Below, piece by piece: positions 9,786-19,159 of a stretch of 64,000 nt of DNA (position 1 is its first letter; the number at the start of each line of letters is the position of its first letter). Source of the stretch: Mesorhizobium sp. M1B.F.Ca.ET.045.04.1.1 (GTDB taxonomy: Bacteria > Pseudomonadota > Alphaproteobacteria > Rhizobiales > Rhizobiaceae); the NCBI RefSeq assembly GCF_003952465.1, contig NZ_CP034448.1:5247001-5311000 (forward strand), in the 5' to 3' direction. The notes beneath the pieces are model-generated. The model did not search any database, was not told the origin of the DNA, and worked only from the letters and a program-made list of their open reading frames with translations. A program made the position numbers and the translations under genes.

Positions 9786-10677
9786 CAGCCGGCTCCGTTA
9801 CTGGGAGACCGACGATGAACAGGCCAAGCGCATTGGCCCGCGTCAGTGTCGCCGGGCCTTCGAGAATGAGCGAGCGGCCTGATTCGACGGCTATGCCGGC
9901 AAGCCCCGCGGCATGTGCCGCCTCTACCGTCTGCGGGCCTATCGAAGGCAGGTCGGCGCGCAATTCCTGACCAGGCTTGGCGCATTTGACGAGAACGCCG
10001 CGCGTCTTTCCGGCGAGTCTGCCGTGATGCCGCAGCTCTTTCGTCCGCTCCAGCAGGCCGGCAGTGCCTTCGATGCCTTCCAGCGCAATGGCCCGGCCGC
10101 CGATCGCAATCGCCGCCTGCCCGATATCAAGCGCGCCGATGGCCTTGGCCGCAGCGCGACCCGCCTCGATATCGCGCCAGTCGGACTTGCTTGGCTCGGT
10201 TGCCGTGAGCGTGCCTCTACCGGCGGTCAGTTCGGGGACGGCCTCGTGCGCGCCGACCACCTTGATGCCGCGCTTTTCCAAGCCCCGTGTCAGAACCTTC
10301 AGAAGTCCGTCATCGCCGCGCGCCAGTGCGACGATCACCGACGGTACGATCGCAAGCAATCCGAGGCTGGGGCGCATGTTGCTCAGCCTTGGCCTGCGCT
10401 TGATCTCCCCGGCGAGAACCAGATGGGTGACGCCGTGGCGTTTCAGCGTCGACACCAAGGAACCGATCTGTTCGAGCGCCATGGTGACGTGCTCGTATCG
10501 GCTAAGCTGCTGCTCACGGTCAGCCTCACCTTCCATCAATAGAATGAAGGGCGGATAGCCGTGCGCGGCGAGACCGTCGGCGACCTCGACCGGCAGGTTG
10601 CCGCCGCCGGCAATGATGCCGACCCTGGAGCCCGGCGCGAGTGCAAGCGCTGATCCGGCGGGCTCAGCCCTCGTCAT
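9775..10677 (-). CDS. lpxI: UDP-2,3-diacylglucosamine pyrophosphatase LpxI
   Basis: LpxI (DUF1009) family: RVGIIAGGGNLPVEVADGL at the start, then HLVLAGEIKRRP, GDDGLLKVLTRGLEKRGI, CAKPGQELRADLPSIGPQTV. It hydrolyses UDP-2,3-diacylglucosamine to lipid X and UMP; alphaproteobacteria use LpxI in place of LpxH, and its position between lpxA and lpxB fits. I place the start at the ATG at 10677 (MTRAEPAG, 300 residues); a longer frame to 10722 runs well inside lpxA. Even with this start it overlaps lpxA by 14 bases, so translation is likely coupled. Confidence 0.94.
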   Translation of the reverse strand: MTRAEPAGSALALAPGSRVGIIAGGGNLPVEVADGLAAHGYPPFILLMEGEADREQQLSRYEHVTMALEQIGSLVSTLKRHGVTHLVLAGEIKRRPRLSNMRPSLGLLAIVPSVIVALARGDDGLLKVLTRGLEKRGIKVVGAHEAVPELTAGRGTLTATEPSKSDWRDIEAGRAAAKAIGALDIGQAAIAIGGRAIALEGIEGTAGLLERTKELRHHGRLAGKTRGVLVKCAKPGQELRADLPSIGPQTVEAAHAAGLAGIAVESGRSLILEGPATLTRANALGLFIVGLPVTEPADGR

Positions 10678-11506
10678 CGCCGTTATCATCGTCGCCGCCA
10701 CCCTTGAGTGACGGGACGGCATAGTGCCGCTTGCCGCGGCTGGTGATGAAGTCGATGATCTTCATGGCCGTCGGCGAGGAGGCGAATTCGGCCTTGGCGA
10801 TTTCGACATTCTCGCCGACGGTGCGGGAGCGGTCGAAGATCATCCTGTAAGCCTTGCGCAGCAAATAGATTTCAGCGCGCGGCAGGCCGGAGCGCTTCAA
10901 GCCTATGATGTTGAGGCCACGCAGGCTGGCGCGATTGCCGACGGCGATCGCATAGGGGATGACGTCGCCGACAAAGGCCGAGCACCCACCGAGAAAGGCG
11001 TTGTCCCCGACACGCACGAATTGATGAACGGCGCTGAGGCCACCGATATAGACGTTGTCGCCGATCTCGCAATGTCCGCCGAGCGTCGCTCCATTGGCGA
11101 AGGTGGCGTTTTTGCCGACGACGCAATCGTGAGCGATGTGGGCGTAGGCGAGGAAATTGCCGTTGTCGCCCACTGTCGTCTCGCCGCGGCTGGAATCCGT
11201 GCCGACATGCATGGTGACGCCTTCGCGGATGGTGCAGTTCTCGCCGATGATCAGCGTGGTGCGCCCGCCCTTGTGCTTTGTGTTCTGCGGCGGGCCACCC
11301 AGGATCGCCATCGGATAGACCTTGGTCGCGGCGCCGATAGTGGTCGCGCCCATCACCGAGACATGGCTGAACAGTTCGACACGGTCGCCGATCACCGCGT
11401 CGGCGCTCACATGGCAGAACGGCCCGATGCGGACGCCTTCGCCGAGTTGGGCGCCTTCTTCGACGATCGAGGAAGGATGAATTGATGTCTCGACTTTCAT
11501 GAGCAT
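10664..11506 (-). CDS. lpxA: UDP-N-acetylglucosamine acyltransferase LpxA
   Basis: 280 residues. Left-handed beta-helix built of hexapeptide repeats (IGPFCHVSADAVIGD, IGAATKVYPM), the GGPPQNTKHKG motif, and catalytic His in ANGATLGGHCEIGDN / SAVHQFVRVG, followed by the C-terminal helical domain. It transfers 3-hydroxyacyl from ACP to UDP-GlcNAc, the first step of lipid A. The start is at MLMKVETSIHP, with a second ATG two codons later equally possible. It lies 8 bases after fabZ. The acidic tail (GGGDDDNGDDEG) overlaps the lpxI start. Confidence 0.96.
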   Translation of the reverse strand: MLMKVETSIHPSSIVEEGAQLGEGVRIGPFCHVSADAVIGDRVELFSHVSVMGATTIGAATKVYPMAILGGPPQNTKHKGGRTTLIIGENCTIREGVTMHVGTDSSRGETTVGDNGNFLAYAHIAHDCVVGKNATFANGATLGGHCEIGDNVYIGGLSAVHQFVRVGDNAFLGGCSAFVGDVIPYAIAVGNRASLRGLNIIGLKRSGLPRAEIYLLRKAYRMIFDRSRTVGENVEIAKAEFASSPTAMKIIDFITSRGKRHYAVPSLKGGGDDDNGDDEG

Positions 11507-11514
11507 TTCGAACC

Positions 11515-11973
11515 TCAGCCGGCAACCATGGCCGAGATCTCGGCCTCCGCCGCCTTCGCGCCGTCCACCATCGCCTCGCAGGCGAATTTGAGCAGGTTGC
11601 CGCGCATCTTGATTTTCTTGACGTGGATCCTGAGTTGGTCGCCTGGACCGACCGGCTTGCGGAATTTTGCGTTGTCTATGGTCAGGAAATAAACCAGAGA
11701 CGGCTTTTCCGTGTTGAGGCTGCGGATGCAGATAGCACCGGCCGTCTGGGCCATGGCCTCGATGATCAGCACGCCCGGCATCACCGGCTGTTCCGGAAAA
11801 TGACCCTGAAAATGCGGCTCGTTGATGGTCACGTTCTTGATGCCGACGGCCGAATCGTTGCCGTCGATATCGACGATGCGGTCGATCATCAGGAACGGAT
11901 AGCGGTGCGGCAGGAGCTTCATGAGCCCCATTATGTCGACCGCTTCGAGTGTCGTCGCTACCATGTCAGCCAT
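11515..11973 (-). CDS. fabZ: 3-hydroxyacyl-ACP dehydratase FabZ
   Basis: 152 residues, single hotdog domain. LLPHRYPFLMIDRI is the FabZ signature; the catalytic His58 is in HFQGHFPEQPVMPG and Glu72 in LIIEAMAQ. It dehydrates 3-hydroxyacyl-ACP in fatty acid elongation, and competes with LpxA for 3-hydroxyacyl-ACP, which explains the standard lpxD-fabZ-lpxA grouping. It overlaps the end of lpxD by 8 bases. Confidence 0.97.
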   Translation of the reverse strand: MADMVATTLEAVDIMGLMKLLPHRYPFLMIDRIVDIDGNDSAVGIKNVTINEPHFQGHFPEQPVMPGVLIIEAMAQTAGAICIRSLNTEKPSLVYFLTIDNAKFRKPVGPGDQLRIHVKKIKMRGNLLKFACEAMVDGAKAAEAEISAMVAG

Positions 11974-13021
11974 TTCCGTCGCCCTGCTTGCGCGTCCTGG
12001 CCAGTCTGCGCAGCATCGCGATCTCGCGCATGGCTTCCGCCATCGGCTGCGCCGGATAGCCTCCCCAGACCTCGCCCGCCGGCACGTTGCTCATGAATCC
12101 GCTTCTCGCAGCAAGCTTGGCTCCCGGACCGATGGTCAAATGGTCGGCGAGGCCGACACCGCCACCCATGGTGACGTTGTCGCCGACGACGACGGACCCG
12201 GAAATACCCGAAAGCCCGGCTATAATGCAATTGCGACCGATGCGAACATTGTGGGCGATCTGCACCAGATTGTCGATCTTGGTGCCTTGGCCGATGACTG
12301 TGTCGGACATCGCGCCGCGATCGACGGTCGAGTTGGAGCCGATCTCGACATCGTCCTGGACGATGACGCGGCCGATCTGCGGCACGCGCTCGGGCCCCTT
12401 GGCGCCGGCCACGAAGCCGAACCCGTCCTGGCCGATCCTTGCGCCGCCATGGATGATGACGCGATTGCCGATCAGCGCATATTGGATGCTGGCGCCCGGA
12501 CCGACATAGCCGTCGCGGCCTATCTTGCAGGAGCGGCCGATGACGGCGTGGGGCGCAATGACCGTGCCGGCGCCAATCGAGGCGTCGGGACCGATCACGG
12601 CGCCCGCCTCCACGATCGCGCCGGCTTCGACATGCGCGGACGGATCGATATGCGCCTGCGGTGAAACACCGGTTTCCCCGGTCATCGGCCCTGGAGTGGC
12701 AGCTTGCGGAAAGAGCAGCCGCCCGACCATGGCGAAGGCCTGCTGCGGGCGCGGATGCACCAGCACCGCGATCCCTTGCGGGGCTCTGTTGGCAAAGTCG
12801 GCGGGACACAGGACCGCGGCCGCCTTGAGCGACTGCATCAAAGCAAAATTGCGCTTGCCGTCGACGAAGACAAGCGCACCATCGCCGCCCTCATTGGCCG
12901 GCGCCAGCGCTTCGATGGCAATATCGGCTTGCGAGGAATCGACGAGGTTGGCGCCGGTCAGATTCGCGACCTCGCCAGCCGTATACCGGCGTGAAGGCGC
13001 GAAGAACACCGGATCGGTCAT
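11966..13021 (-). CDS. lpxD: UDP-3-O-acylglucosamine N-acyltransferase LpxD
   Basis: 351 residues. An N-terminal uridine-binding domain (residues 1-100, ALVFVDGKRN, PRPQQAFAMVGRLLFP) precedes a hexapeptide-repeat beta-helix (IDPSAHVEAGAIVEAGAVIG, IGRDGYVGPGAS) with the catalytic His in IAHNVRIGRNC. The tail ends in basic residues typical of the C-terminal helix. It adds the second 3-hydroxyacyl chain to UDP-acyl-glucosamine. It is separated from bamA by 78 bases that hold a short hairpin (13058-13082), while downstream fabZ overlaps it. Confidence 0.96.
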   Translation of the reverse strand: MTDPVFFAPSRRYTAGEVANLTGANLVDSSQADIAIEALAPANEGGDGALVFVDGKRNFALMQSLKAAAVLCPADFANRAPQGIAVLVHPRPQQAFAMVGRLLFPQAATPGPMTGETGVSPQAHIDPSAHVEAGAIVEAGAVIGPDASIGAGTVIAPHAVIGRSCKIGRDGYVGPGASIQYALIGNRVIIHGGARIGQDGFGFVAGAKGPERVPQIGRVIVQDDVEIGSNSTVDRGAMSDTVIGQGTKIDNLVQIAHNVRIGRNCIIAGLSGISGSVVVGDNVTMGGGVGLADHLTIGPGAKLAARSGFMSNVPAGEVWGGYPAQPMAEAMREIAMLRRLARTRKQGDGNG

Positions 13022-13057
13022 TCCACAAATAGTATCCAGCTCGGTCGGATCAGTCTA

Positions 13058-13082
13058 TTCCGGGCCGGCAGGCAGCCCGGAA
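13058..13082. other. Hairpin between bamA and lpxD
   Basis: Perfect 8-base stem TTCCGGGC / GCCCGGAA around a 9-base loop, in the 78-base gap after the bamA stop. There is no T-run on the minus strand, so it looks more like a processing or attenuation element than a strong terminator. Inference only. Confidence 0.5.
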
Positions 13083-13099
13083 ACATCGTAACCCGCGGA

Positions 13100-15472
13100 T
13101 TAGAAACGGGTCGCAATGCCGAAGTTGAATTCCTCTACGTCGTCGCCCGGCTGCTTCTCGACCGGGATCGCATAGTCGATGCGGATCGGACCGAACGGCG
13201 AAGCCCACATCAGGCCGACACCGACCGAAGCACGCAGATGCATGTCAGCCGATCCGGCCTGGATCAAAGTCGGATCGAGCTTGTTGCCATAGAGTGTTGC
13301 TGCGTCGGCGAACACCGCGCCACGCAATCCGAAGCTTTCCGGAATGACCGGCATCGGGAACTGGGCTTCCGCCGAGGCATTGAAATAGGTCGTGCCGCCG
13401 AGATGGTCACCACTGGTTCCAGCAGCCACAGGACCAATGCCGCCATAGGCGAAACCGCGGATCATGCGGTCATTGCTCTGGAAGTGGTCGAAAATGCGCA
13501 GATCGCCATTGCCGTAGCTCGCGATATAGCCGGCGCCACCCGACACCAGGCCGACTAGGTCCAGCTGCTCGGACAAGGTCTGATAGACACTCGCGCGCCC
13601 GGTCAGCTTCACCCACTTGGCGTCGCCACCGAGACCAGCGACCTCGGTCGTGCCGGTGATGTAAAGACCCTCATGCGGGTTCTTCATGTCATCGATGGTG
13701 TTGTAGACCAGCCCGAGGCTGACCGACGATTTCAGCCAAGGGCTTTGTTCGATGCCGTCTAGGATTGCCTGGGAGACATTGCAGTCTGCGTCGGGAATAC
13801 CATCGCCATTGTCATCGCAGCCGTCCGCCAACTTATACTTTTCCTGGGCGATATTATACGCCAACTGCGTCGAGATACTGTCGGTGATCGGCAGGCCGAA
13901 GCGGATGGTCGCGCCGGTGACGTCAGTGTCGTAGTGTCTGTACTCGCGGGTCGACTTGTAGATATCGAAGCCCGCCGCGATGCGCCGGCCGAGGAAATAC
14001 GGCTCCGTGAAGGAAATCGCATAGTCGCGCGAGTGCCTGCCGCCGCCGGCCGATAGCTTGATATACTGGCCGCGGCCGAGGAAATTGCGCTCGGTGATCG
14101 AGCCTTCGACGGACGGACCGGGCGTGTCGCCGCCGGTCGAATAGCCGGCGCCGACCGAGAACTCACCGGTCGACTTCTCGACCACGTCAACGACCAGAAC
14201 GACCTGGTCGGGAGCTGACCCGGGAACAGTCGAGATGTCGACTTTTTCAAAGTAATCCAGCGCTTCCAGCCGCTTCTTCGCGCGCTGGATGAGAACCTGG
14301 TTGAAGGCGTCGCCTTCGCTGACGTCGAATTCGCGACGGATGACATAGTCGCGCGTGCGGTCGTTGCCGCGGATTTCGATGCGCTCGACATAGGCTTTGG
14401 TGCCCTGGTCGATGGTGTAGACGACAGAGATCGTGTGATTCTCGAAATTGCGGTCGCCACGCGGCGTCACCTGGGCAAAAGCATAGCCCGAACCGGCGAC
14501 CTTCTCCGTCAGAGCGACGATCGAATCCTCGACGTCCTTGGCGTTGTAGACATCGCCCTTGTGGGTCTCGACCACCGATTCCAGCGACTTGGAGTCGACT
14601 TCGGGAATGCTGCTCTCGACGCTGATGTCGCCGAAGGTGTAGCGCTCGCCTTCCTGAACGGTGATCGTGACCGTGTATTTGTTCGTGGTGTCGTCGAGCT
14701 CGCCGACAGCGGAAACGACCTGGAAGTCGGCATAGCCGTGATTGTAATAGAAGCGGCGCAGCAACTCCTGGTCGGCGCGCAGCTTGTCCTCGTCATAGAC
14801 GTCGTCGCGCAGCACGAACGAAAGCCAGGACGAACGCTTGGTGTTGATCACGTCCGACAGGCGGCGGCTGGAATAGGCGCTGTTGCCGACGAAGTTGATG
14901 GCCGCGATCTGGGTACGGCCGCCTTCGTTGATGTTGAAGACCACGTTCACGCGATTGTCGCCGAGATCCATGATCTGGGTGGTCACGGCGGCGTCGTCGC
15001 GGCCGATGCGCCGATAGGCAGCCTTGACCGCCTCGACGTCGGCATCGAGCGCCTGCTGCGAGAAGGTCGCGCGCGGCTTCAGCTGAATGGCCGCCTGGAG
15101 CGCGTTGTCCTTGAGCTTCTTGTTGCCCTGGAACAGGACCTGATTGACGACCTTGTACTCGGAAACCTTGACGACCAGCGTCGAGCCGACCTGATTGATC
15201 TGGACGTCCGAGAACAGCCCGGTGCCGAACAGAGCCTTCACGGCGCTGTCGATGTCGGCGCTCGAAAACGCCTTGCCCGGCTTGATCGAGATGTAATTGC
15301 GGATGGTTTCGGCATCGACACGCTGGTTGCCGCTGACCTCTACCCTGCTGACGACTGCTGCTTCGGCTACCGATATGGCAACGAACTGCACTGCGAGCGC
15401 GCCTGGCAAAACCAGCGCGGCGGACAAAGCCGCCGCGGACGCGGCGCTCAGAAACTTGGATGCTGCCTTCAT
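13100..15472 (-). CDS. bamA: Outer membrane protein assembly factor BamA
   Basis: 790 residues from MKAASKFLSAA. A signal peptide ends near ISVAEAA (about residue 38). Five POTRA repeats follow (VSRVEVSGNQRVDAETI, VNQVLFQGNKKLKD, IAAINFVGNSAYSSR, YTFGDISVES, VERIEIRGNDRTRDYVI), then the 16-strand barrel from about 440, including the VRGF-type motif MIRGFAYGGIGP. The C-terminus ends in Phe (FGIATRF), as expected for an outer membrane protein. BamA inserts beta-barrel proteins into the outer membrane. The longer frame with 11 extra residues is not favoured because it lacks a signal-like start. Confidence 0.97.
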   Translation of the reverse strand: MKAASKFLSAASAAALSAALVLPGALAVQFVAISVAEAAVVSRVEVSGNQRVDAETIRNYISIKPGKAFSSADIDSAVKALFGTGLFSDVQINQVGSTLVVKVSEYKVVNQVLFQGNKKLKDNALQAAIQLKPRATFSQQALDADVEAVKAAYRRIGRDDAAVTTQIMDLGDNRVNVVFNINEGGRTQIAAINFVGNSAYSSRRLSDVINTKRSSWLSFVLRDDVYDEDKLRADQELLRRFYYNHGYADFQVVSAVGELDDTTNKYTVTITVQEGERYTFGDISVESSIPEVDSKSLESVVETHKGDVYNAKDVEDSIVALTEKVAGSGYAFAQVTPRGDRNFENHTISVVYTIDQGTKAYVERIEIRGNDRTRDYVIRREFDVSEGDAFNQVLIQRAKKRLEALDYFEKVDISTVPGSAPDQVVLVVDVVEKSTGEFSVGAGYSTGGDTPGPSVEGSITERNFLGRGQYIKLSAGGGRHSRDYAISFTEPYFLGRRIAAGFDIYKSTREYRHYDTDVTGATIRFGLPITDSISTQLAYNIAQEKYKLADGCDDNGDGIPDADCNVSQAILDGIEQSPWLKSSVSLGLVYNTIDDMKNPHEGLYITGTTEVAGLGGDAKWVKLTGRASVYQTLSEQLDLVGLVSGGAGYIASYGNGDLRIFDHFQSNDRMIRGFAYGGIGPVAAGTSGDHLGGTTYFNASAEAQFPMPVIPESFGLRGAVFADAATLYGNKLDPTLIQAGSADMHLRASVGVGLMWASPFGPIRIDYAIPVEKQPGDDVEEFNFGIATRF

Positions 15473-15541
15473 CGGGCTTTTGTACCTTTTTCTCGTAGTC
15501 CCCACGGCGAGAAAACCGGACGTGCGGTATTTTCCCTTACC

Positions 15542-15569
15542 GTATTAACCGGATTTTCCCTACACGCAA
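15542..15569 (-). promoter_or_regulatory. Candidate promoter for bamA
   Basis: On the minus strand a TTGCGT (-35, bases 15569-15564) and TAATAC (-10, bases 15547-15542) are 16 bases apart, about 70 bases before the bamA start. An 8-base inverted repeat TTAACCGG / CCGGTTAA (15545-15552 and 15575-15582) overlaps it and could be a regulator site. The 217-base gap between rseP and bamA shows no gene. Confidence 0.5.
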
Positions 15570-15690
15570 GGCTCCCGGTTAATTTGTATTTACTTAACCC
15601 TGATGCGTGGCTTTCGCGTCACGCATATCCCCACGCATGGTAAACGGCGTCTCAATACGGTCAGGGCCGAAGCCAAATTTCTTCATGATT

Positions 15691-16833
15691 TCAGCACCCA
15701 AACAGATCATTCCAAAAAACGAAGCCCATGAACCCGAGCACCAGAAGGAGACCGGCCCGGTAGGCCATCTCCATCATCCGCTCCGACACGGGCCGCCTTA
15801 TGACGGCCTCCACGCCGTAGAACAAGAGGTGGCCGCCGTCGAGAGGGGGAATCGGCAGAAGATTGAGAATCCCTATCCCGACTGACAGGAATGCAACAAG
15901 CTGCACCAGCCACTCGAAGCCGAGTTTGGCAGCCTGTCCCGACATTTTTGCGATCTTGATAGGTCCGCCCAGCTGGCACTTGTCCTCGCGCCCGACGACA
16001 AACCGCTTCAGGAACTGGCCGGTGCGCTCGATGACGTGCCCGGTTTCCTCGACGGCCGCCGCCAGCGCGCCCGCGGGCGTATAGGAGATCAGCCGCGGCT
16101 GCCCGAGCTCGGCATTGTTGGCGACGCCGATGACCGCGACTTTGACCTTGTTGCCCAGCGCATCCTGCTGTTCCATCGGCTCTGGCGTGGCCGTGACGGT
16201 GATTTCCTTGCCGTCGCGCAGCATGGTGAAAGTGATGGCGTCGCCGGCGCGGCCCGAGACCAGGCGTTGAACGTCGGCGAAAGTCTCCACCTTGTTGCCG
16301 TCAACCCTCACGAATCGGTCGCCGGGCTGGATGCCTGCCCGCGCTGCGGGACTGCCGGCAGTGACTTCGGCCACCGTCGGCTCCATGACCGGACGGCCGT
16401 AGAGCGAAAACAGCACCGCGAACACAGCGATCGTCAGCAGGAAATTGAACAGCGGCCCGGCAACGACGGTCGCCGCGCGTTTCCAGATCGGCTGGGTGTG
16501 GAAGGCGACCTCGCGCTCGGCCTCGGTCAGCGATTCGAGGTCTTCGGCGCTCGGCTGGCTCGACGTCGCGTTCATGTCGCCGACGAATTTGACATAGCCG
16601 CCAAGCGGGATGGCGCAAAGCTTCCAGCGCGTGCCGTGGCGGTCGTTGAAGCCAAAGAGTTCCGGTCCGAAGCCGATCGAAAACGCCTTCACGCCGATGC
16701 CGCACCAGCGGCCGATGAGATAGTGGCCCATCTCGTGGACGAACACCACGACGGTAAGGACGAACAGGAACGGCACCAGGGTGCCAAGGACAAAGCCTTG
16801 AGTGCTGAAGAGCGCGTGAAGAATGTCGTTCAA
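15691..16833 (-). CDS. rseP: RIP metalloprotease RseP/MmpA
   Basis: 380 residues, site-2 protease family. The first membrane helix carries the zinc motif FVHEMGHYLIG (His33, Glu34, His37); a PDZ domain spans about 125-210 (VTAGSPAARAGIQPGDRFV); the third zinc ligand is in LLPIPPLDGGHLL near residue 340, followed by a last membrane helix. It cleaves membrane-anchored proteins within the bilayer, such as anti-sigma factors and, in Caulobacter, PodJ. It lies between cdsA and bamA; dxr, found between cdsA and rseP in many other proteobacteria, is absent here. Confidence 0.95.
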   Translation of the reverse strand: MNDILHALFSTQGFVLGTLVPFLFVLTVVVFVHEMGHYLIGRWCGIGVKAFSIGFGPELFGFNDRHGTRWKLCAIPLGGYVKFVGDMNATSSQPSAEDLESLTEAEREVAFHTQPIWKRAATVVAGPLFNFLLTIAVFAVLFSLYGRPVMEPTVAEVTAGSPAARAGIQPGDRFVRVDGNKVETFADVQRLVSGRAGDAITFTMLRDGKEITVTATPEPMEQQDALGNKVKVAVIGVANNAELGQPRLISYTPAGALAAAVEETGHVIERTGQFLKRFVVGREDKCQLGGPIKIAKMSGQAAKLGFEWLVQLVAFLSVGIGILNLLPIPPLDGGHLLFYGVEAVIRRPVSERMMEMAYRAGLLLVLGFMGFVFWNDLFGC

Positions 16834-16936
16834 GTCATGCCCTCAAATTCGCCCAGCGCGACAGTCCGCCGCGACTGTGGCATCAATCCGGGCGAATCCG
16901 TGGCGCGCGTCGTTTTTCGCCCAGCGGCGACGCCCT

Positions 16937-17752
16937 TCAGTTCGGAAACAGCCCCATTGCCGGATGGTCGGCGCCCGCCGCAATCCAACCGATGACGTAC
17001 AGGGCGAAAGCCGCCGCGACAAGCCCATCGACTCTATCCATGACGCCGCCATGGCCGGGAATCAGATTGCTCGAATCCTTGCAGCCATGCCGGCGCTTGA
17101 CCCAGGACTCGAATAGATCGCCGATCTGCGAGACGATCGAGAGCGCCAAGGCGACGAATCCAAGCTGCACGAGGTTGCCGGCCCCGCTGACGATTGCCAG
17201 CAGCAATCCGGCAACCACGCCGCCGACGGCGCCGCCCAGCGCGCCGCTCTGCGTCTTGCCGGGCGAGATCGACGGCGCGAGCTTCGGGCCGCCGACCGCG
17301 CGGCCGACGAAATAAGCCGCTATGTCGGTCGCCCAGACCACCGCGAACAGGAAAAGAATGGCGATCAGCCCTGAGTGGTTGTCATCGCGCATGTATGCGA
17401 GCGAAAGGCCGGACAGAGCCGCATAGGCCAGCCCACAGGCTTCCCACTGCGCCCCACCCTGAATGCGCGCGGCGATGACAGCGACTGCCACAAGGATCGC
17501 GACAAGGATCAGCAGCCATAAGGCCGGCAGGCCGGCAATCAGCGCGCCGATGAAGACCAGAATCAGCGCTTCCGCCAGGAAACCGAGCGCCGCGCCGTTC
17601 CCGGGGCGCGACATCCGCGTCCATTCGTAAAAGATCAGCGCCGCGATCGCCGCGCAGAACAGGCGGAACGGCAGCCCGCCCAGCCAGGTGAGCGCGAGCG
17701 TGACGCCCGCCATCACGATGGCCGAGATGACGCGCTGCTGGAGATTGCTCAT
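16937..17752 (-). CDS. cdsA: Phosphatidate cytidylyltransferase
   Basis: 271 residues with about eight hydrophobic segments. The CdsA signature is near the C-terminus: SQIGDLFESWVKRRHGCKD followed by IPGHGGVMDRVDG. It makes CDP-diacylglycerol from CTP and phosphatidic acid at the inner membrane, the precursor of all major phospholipids. It follows uppS by 12 bases. The 103-base gap to rseP has no visible gene. Confidence 0.95.
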   Translation of the reverse strand: MSNLQQRVISAIVMAGVTLALTWLGGLPFRLFCAAIAALIFYEWTRMSRPGNGAALGFLAEALILVFIGALIAGLPALWLLILVAILVAVAVIAARIQGGAQWEACGLAYAALSGLSLAYMRDDNHSGLIAILFLFAVVWATDIAAYFVGRAVGGPKLAPSISPGKTQSGALGGAVGGVVAGLLLAIVSGAGNLVQLGFVALALSIVSQIGDLFESWVKRRHGCKDSSNLIPGHGGVMDRVDGLVAAAFALYVIGWIAAGADHPAMGLFPN

Positions 17753-17764
17753 TTTTGGCGGCGC

Positions 17765-18484
17765 CTAGGAGGCGACGTCGCGGGCGGCGAGCCCGCCGAA
17801 ACGTCGCTCGCGGCCGGCAAAGTCCCGCAGGGCGTCGGCAAGATGCTCCCGGCTGAAGTCCGGCCAGTAGCAAGGCAGGAAGACGAGTTCGCTATAGGCG
17901 GCCTGCCACAAGAGAAAGTTCGACAGCCGGAGCTCGCCGCTGGTGCGGATTACCAGGTCGGGATCTGGAATGTCTTCGGTGTCGAGCGAACCGGCAAAGC
18001 TCTCCATCGTGATGGCATCGCTTGTCATTTCGCCGCGCGCCACGGCATCGGCGAGCTTGCGCGCGGTGCGAACGATCTCGTCGCGGCCGCCATAATTGAA
18101 GGCGATGACCAACGTCAGCGCTTCGTTGCCGGCGGTCAGCGATTCGGCCTCCTGCAGCAGGCCCCTAATGTCGGGTTGCAGCCCCTCCCTGTCGCCGATC
18201 ACCCTCACCCGCACGCCGTTCTGGTGCAGTTCGGCGAGATCTCGGCGGATGAAGAGCTTCAAGAGACCCATCAGGTCGCTGACTTCGGATTTCGGCCGCG
18301 ACCAGTTTTCCGAGGAGAAGGCATAGACCGTCAGATAGGAGATGCCGAGTTCGGGCGCGGCGCGCACCGTCTTGCGCAAGGCCTCGACGCCGGCGCGATG
18401 GCCGGCAAGCCTCGGCATGCCGCGCGCCTTGGCCCAGCGTCCATTTCCATCCATGATGATCGCGACATGCGCGGGCGTTGCCAT
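17765..18484 (-). CDS. uppS: Undecaprenyl diphosphate synthase (isoprenyl transferase)
   Basis: 239 residues, cis-prenyltransferase. HVAIIMDGNGRWAKARG carries the catalytic Asp12 and the NGRW diphosphate-binding motif; YAFSSENWSRP, IAFNYGGRDEI and VIRTSGELRLSNFLLWQAAY are family motifs. It elongates farnesyl diphosphate to the C55 carrier lipid used for peptidoglycan and O-antigen. It lies between frr and cdsA in the conserved order. Confidence 0.97.
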   Translation of the reverse strand: MATPAHVAIIMDGNGRWAKARGMPRLAGHRAGVEALRKTVRAAPELGISYLTVYAFSSENWSRPKSEVSDLMGLLKLFIRRDLAELHQNGVRVRVIGDREGLQPDIRGLLQEAESLTAGNEALTLVIAFNYGGRDEIVRTARKLADAVARGEMTSDAITMESFAGSLDTEDIPDPDLVIRTSGELRLSNFLLWQAAYSELVFLPCYWPDFSREHLADALRDFAGRERRFGGLAARDVAS

Positions 18485-18515
18485 AGTCTCGCTTTCGAGC
18501 CGGTAGAAGCCGACC

Positions 18516-19070
18516 CTAAACCTGCATGATTTCAGCTTCCTTATCGGAAAGCAGGTGATCGATGGTGCTGATCATCTCGTCGGTCAGCTTCTGAACCTGG
18601 TCGGAGCGCTTGCGATGATCGTCTTCGCTGAGCGTGCCGTCCTTTTCGGCCTTCTTGAGGAAATCCATGCCGTCGCGGCGAACGTGGCGCACCGCGACGC
18701 GAGCGTTCTCGGCATAGCCGTGCGAGATCTTGACCAATTCCTTGCGGCGCTGCTCGTTGAGCTCGGGCAGCGGAATCCTCAGATTGGTGCCGTCGACGAT
18801 TGGATTGAAGCCGAGATTGGCTTCGCGGATAGCGCGGTCGACGGCGCTGACCATCGACTTGTCCCAGACCGAGACCGAAATCATGCGCGGCTCCGGCACC
18901 GTCACATTGGCCACCTGGTTGATCGGCATCGTCGTGCCGTAGGCCTGGACCTGGATAGCGTCGAGCAGGTTGCTGGAAGCGCGGCCGGTGCGCAGCGAAG
19001 CGAGATCGTGCTTGAAGGCCGAGATCGCCCCGTCCATGCGCCGCTTGAGGTCGTCATACTCGCCACTCAT
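18516..19070 (-). CDS. frr: Ribosome recycling factor
   Basis: 184 residues from MSGEYDDLKRRMDGAI, matching the usual 185. The start is decided by a GAGGAG 6 bases upstream of the ATG at 19070; an in-frame extension of 38 residues has no matching family sequence. Motifs: LRTGRASSNLLD, VPEPRMISVSVWD, PLPELNEQRRKELVK, AVRHVRRDGMD. It splits post-termination ribosomes with EF-G. The gap to pyrH is 89 bases. Confidence 0.97.
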   Translation of the reverse strand: MSGEYDDLKRRMDGAISAFKHDLASLRTGRASSNLLDAIQVQAYGTTMPINQVANVTVPEPRMISVSVWDKSMVSAVDRAIREANLGFNPIVDGTNLRIPLPELNEQRRKELVKISHGYAENARVAVRHVRRDGMDFLKKAEKDGTLSEDDHRKRSDQVQKLTDEMISTIDHLLSDKEAEIMQV

Positions 19071-19159
19071 GATCATCTCCTCGACCCGTTCGCCGGGTTC
19101 ACTGTTTGTGTTCAGGTTCCCGTCCGGAACCAACGCTCGTTTAGCCGGTTCTGATCCGA

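Noticed and set aside
14435..15643. 402-codon plus-strand frame opposite bamA
   Set aside because: Shadow frame; the POTRA and barrel features of bamA are unambiguous.
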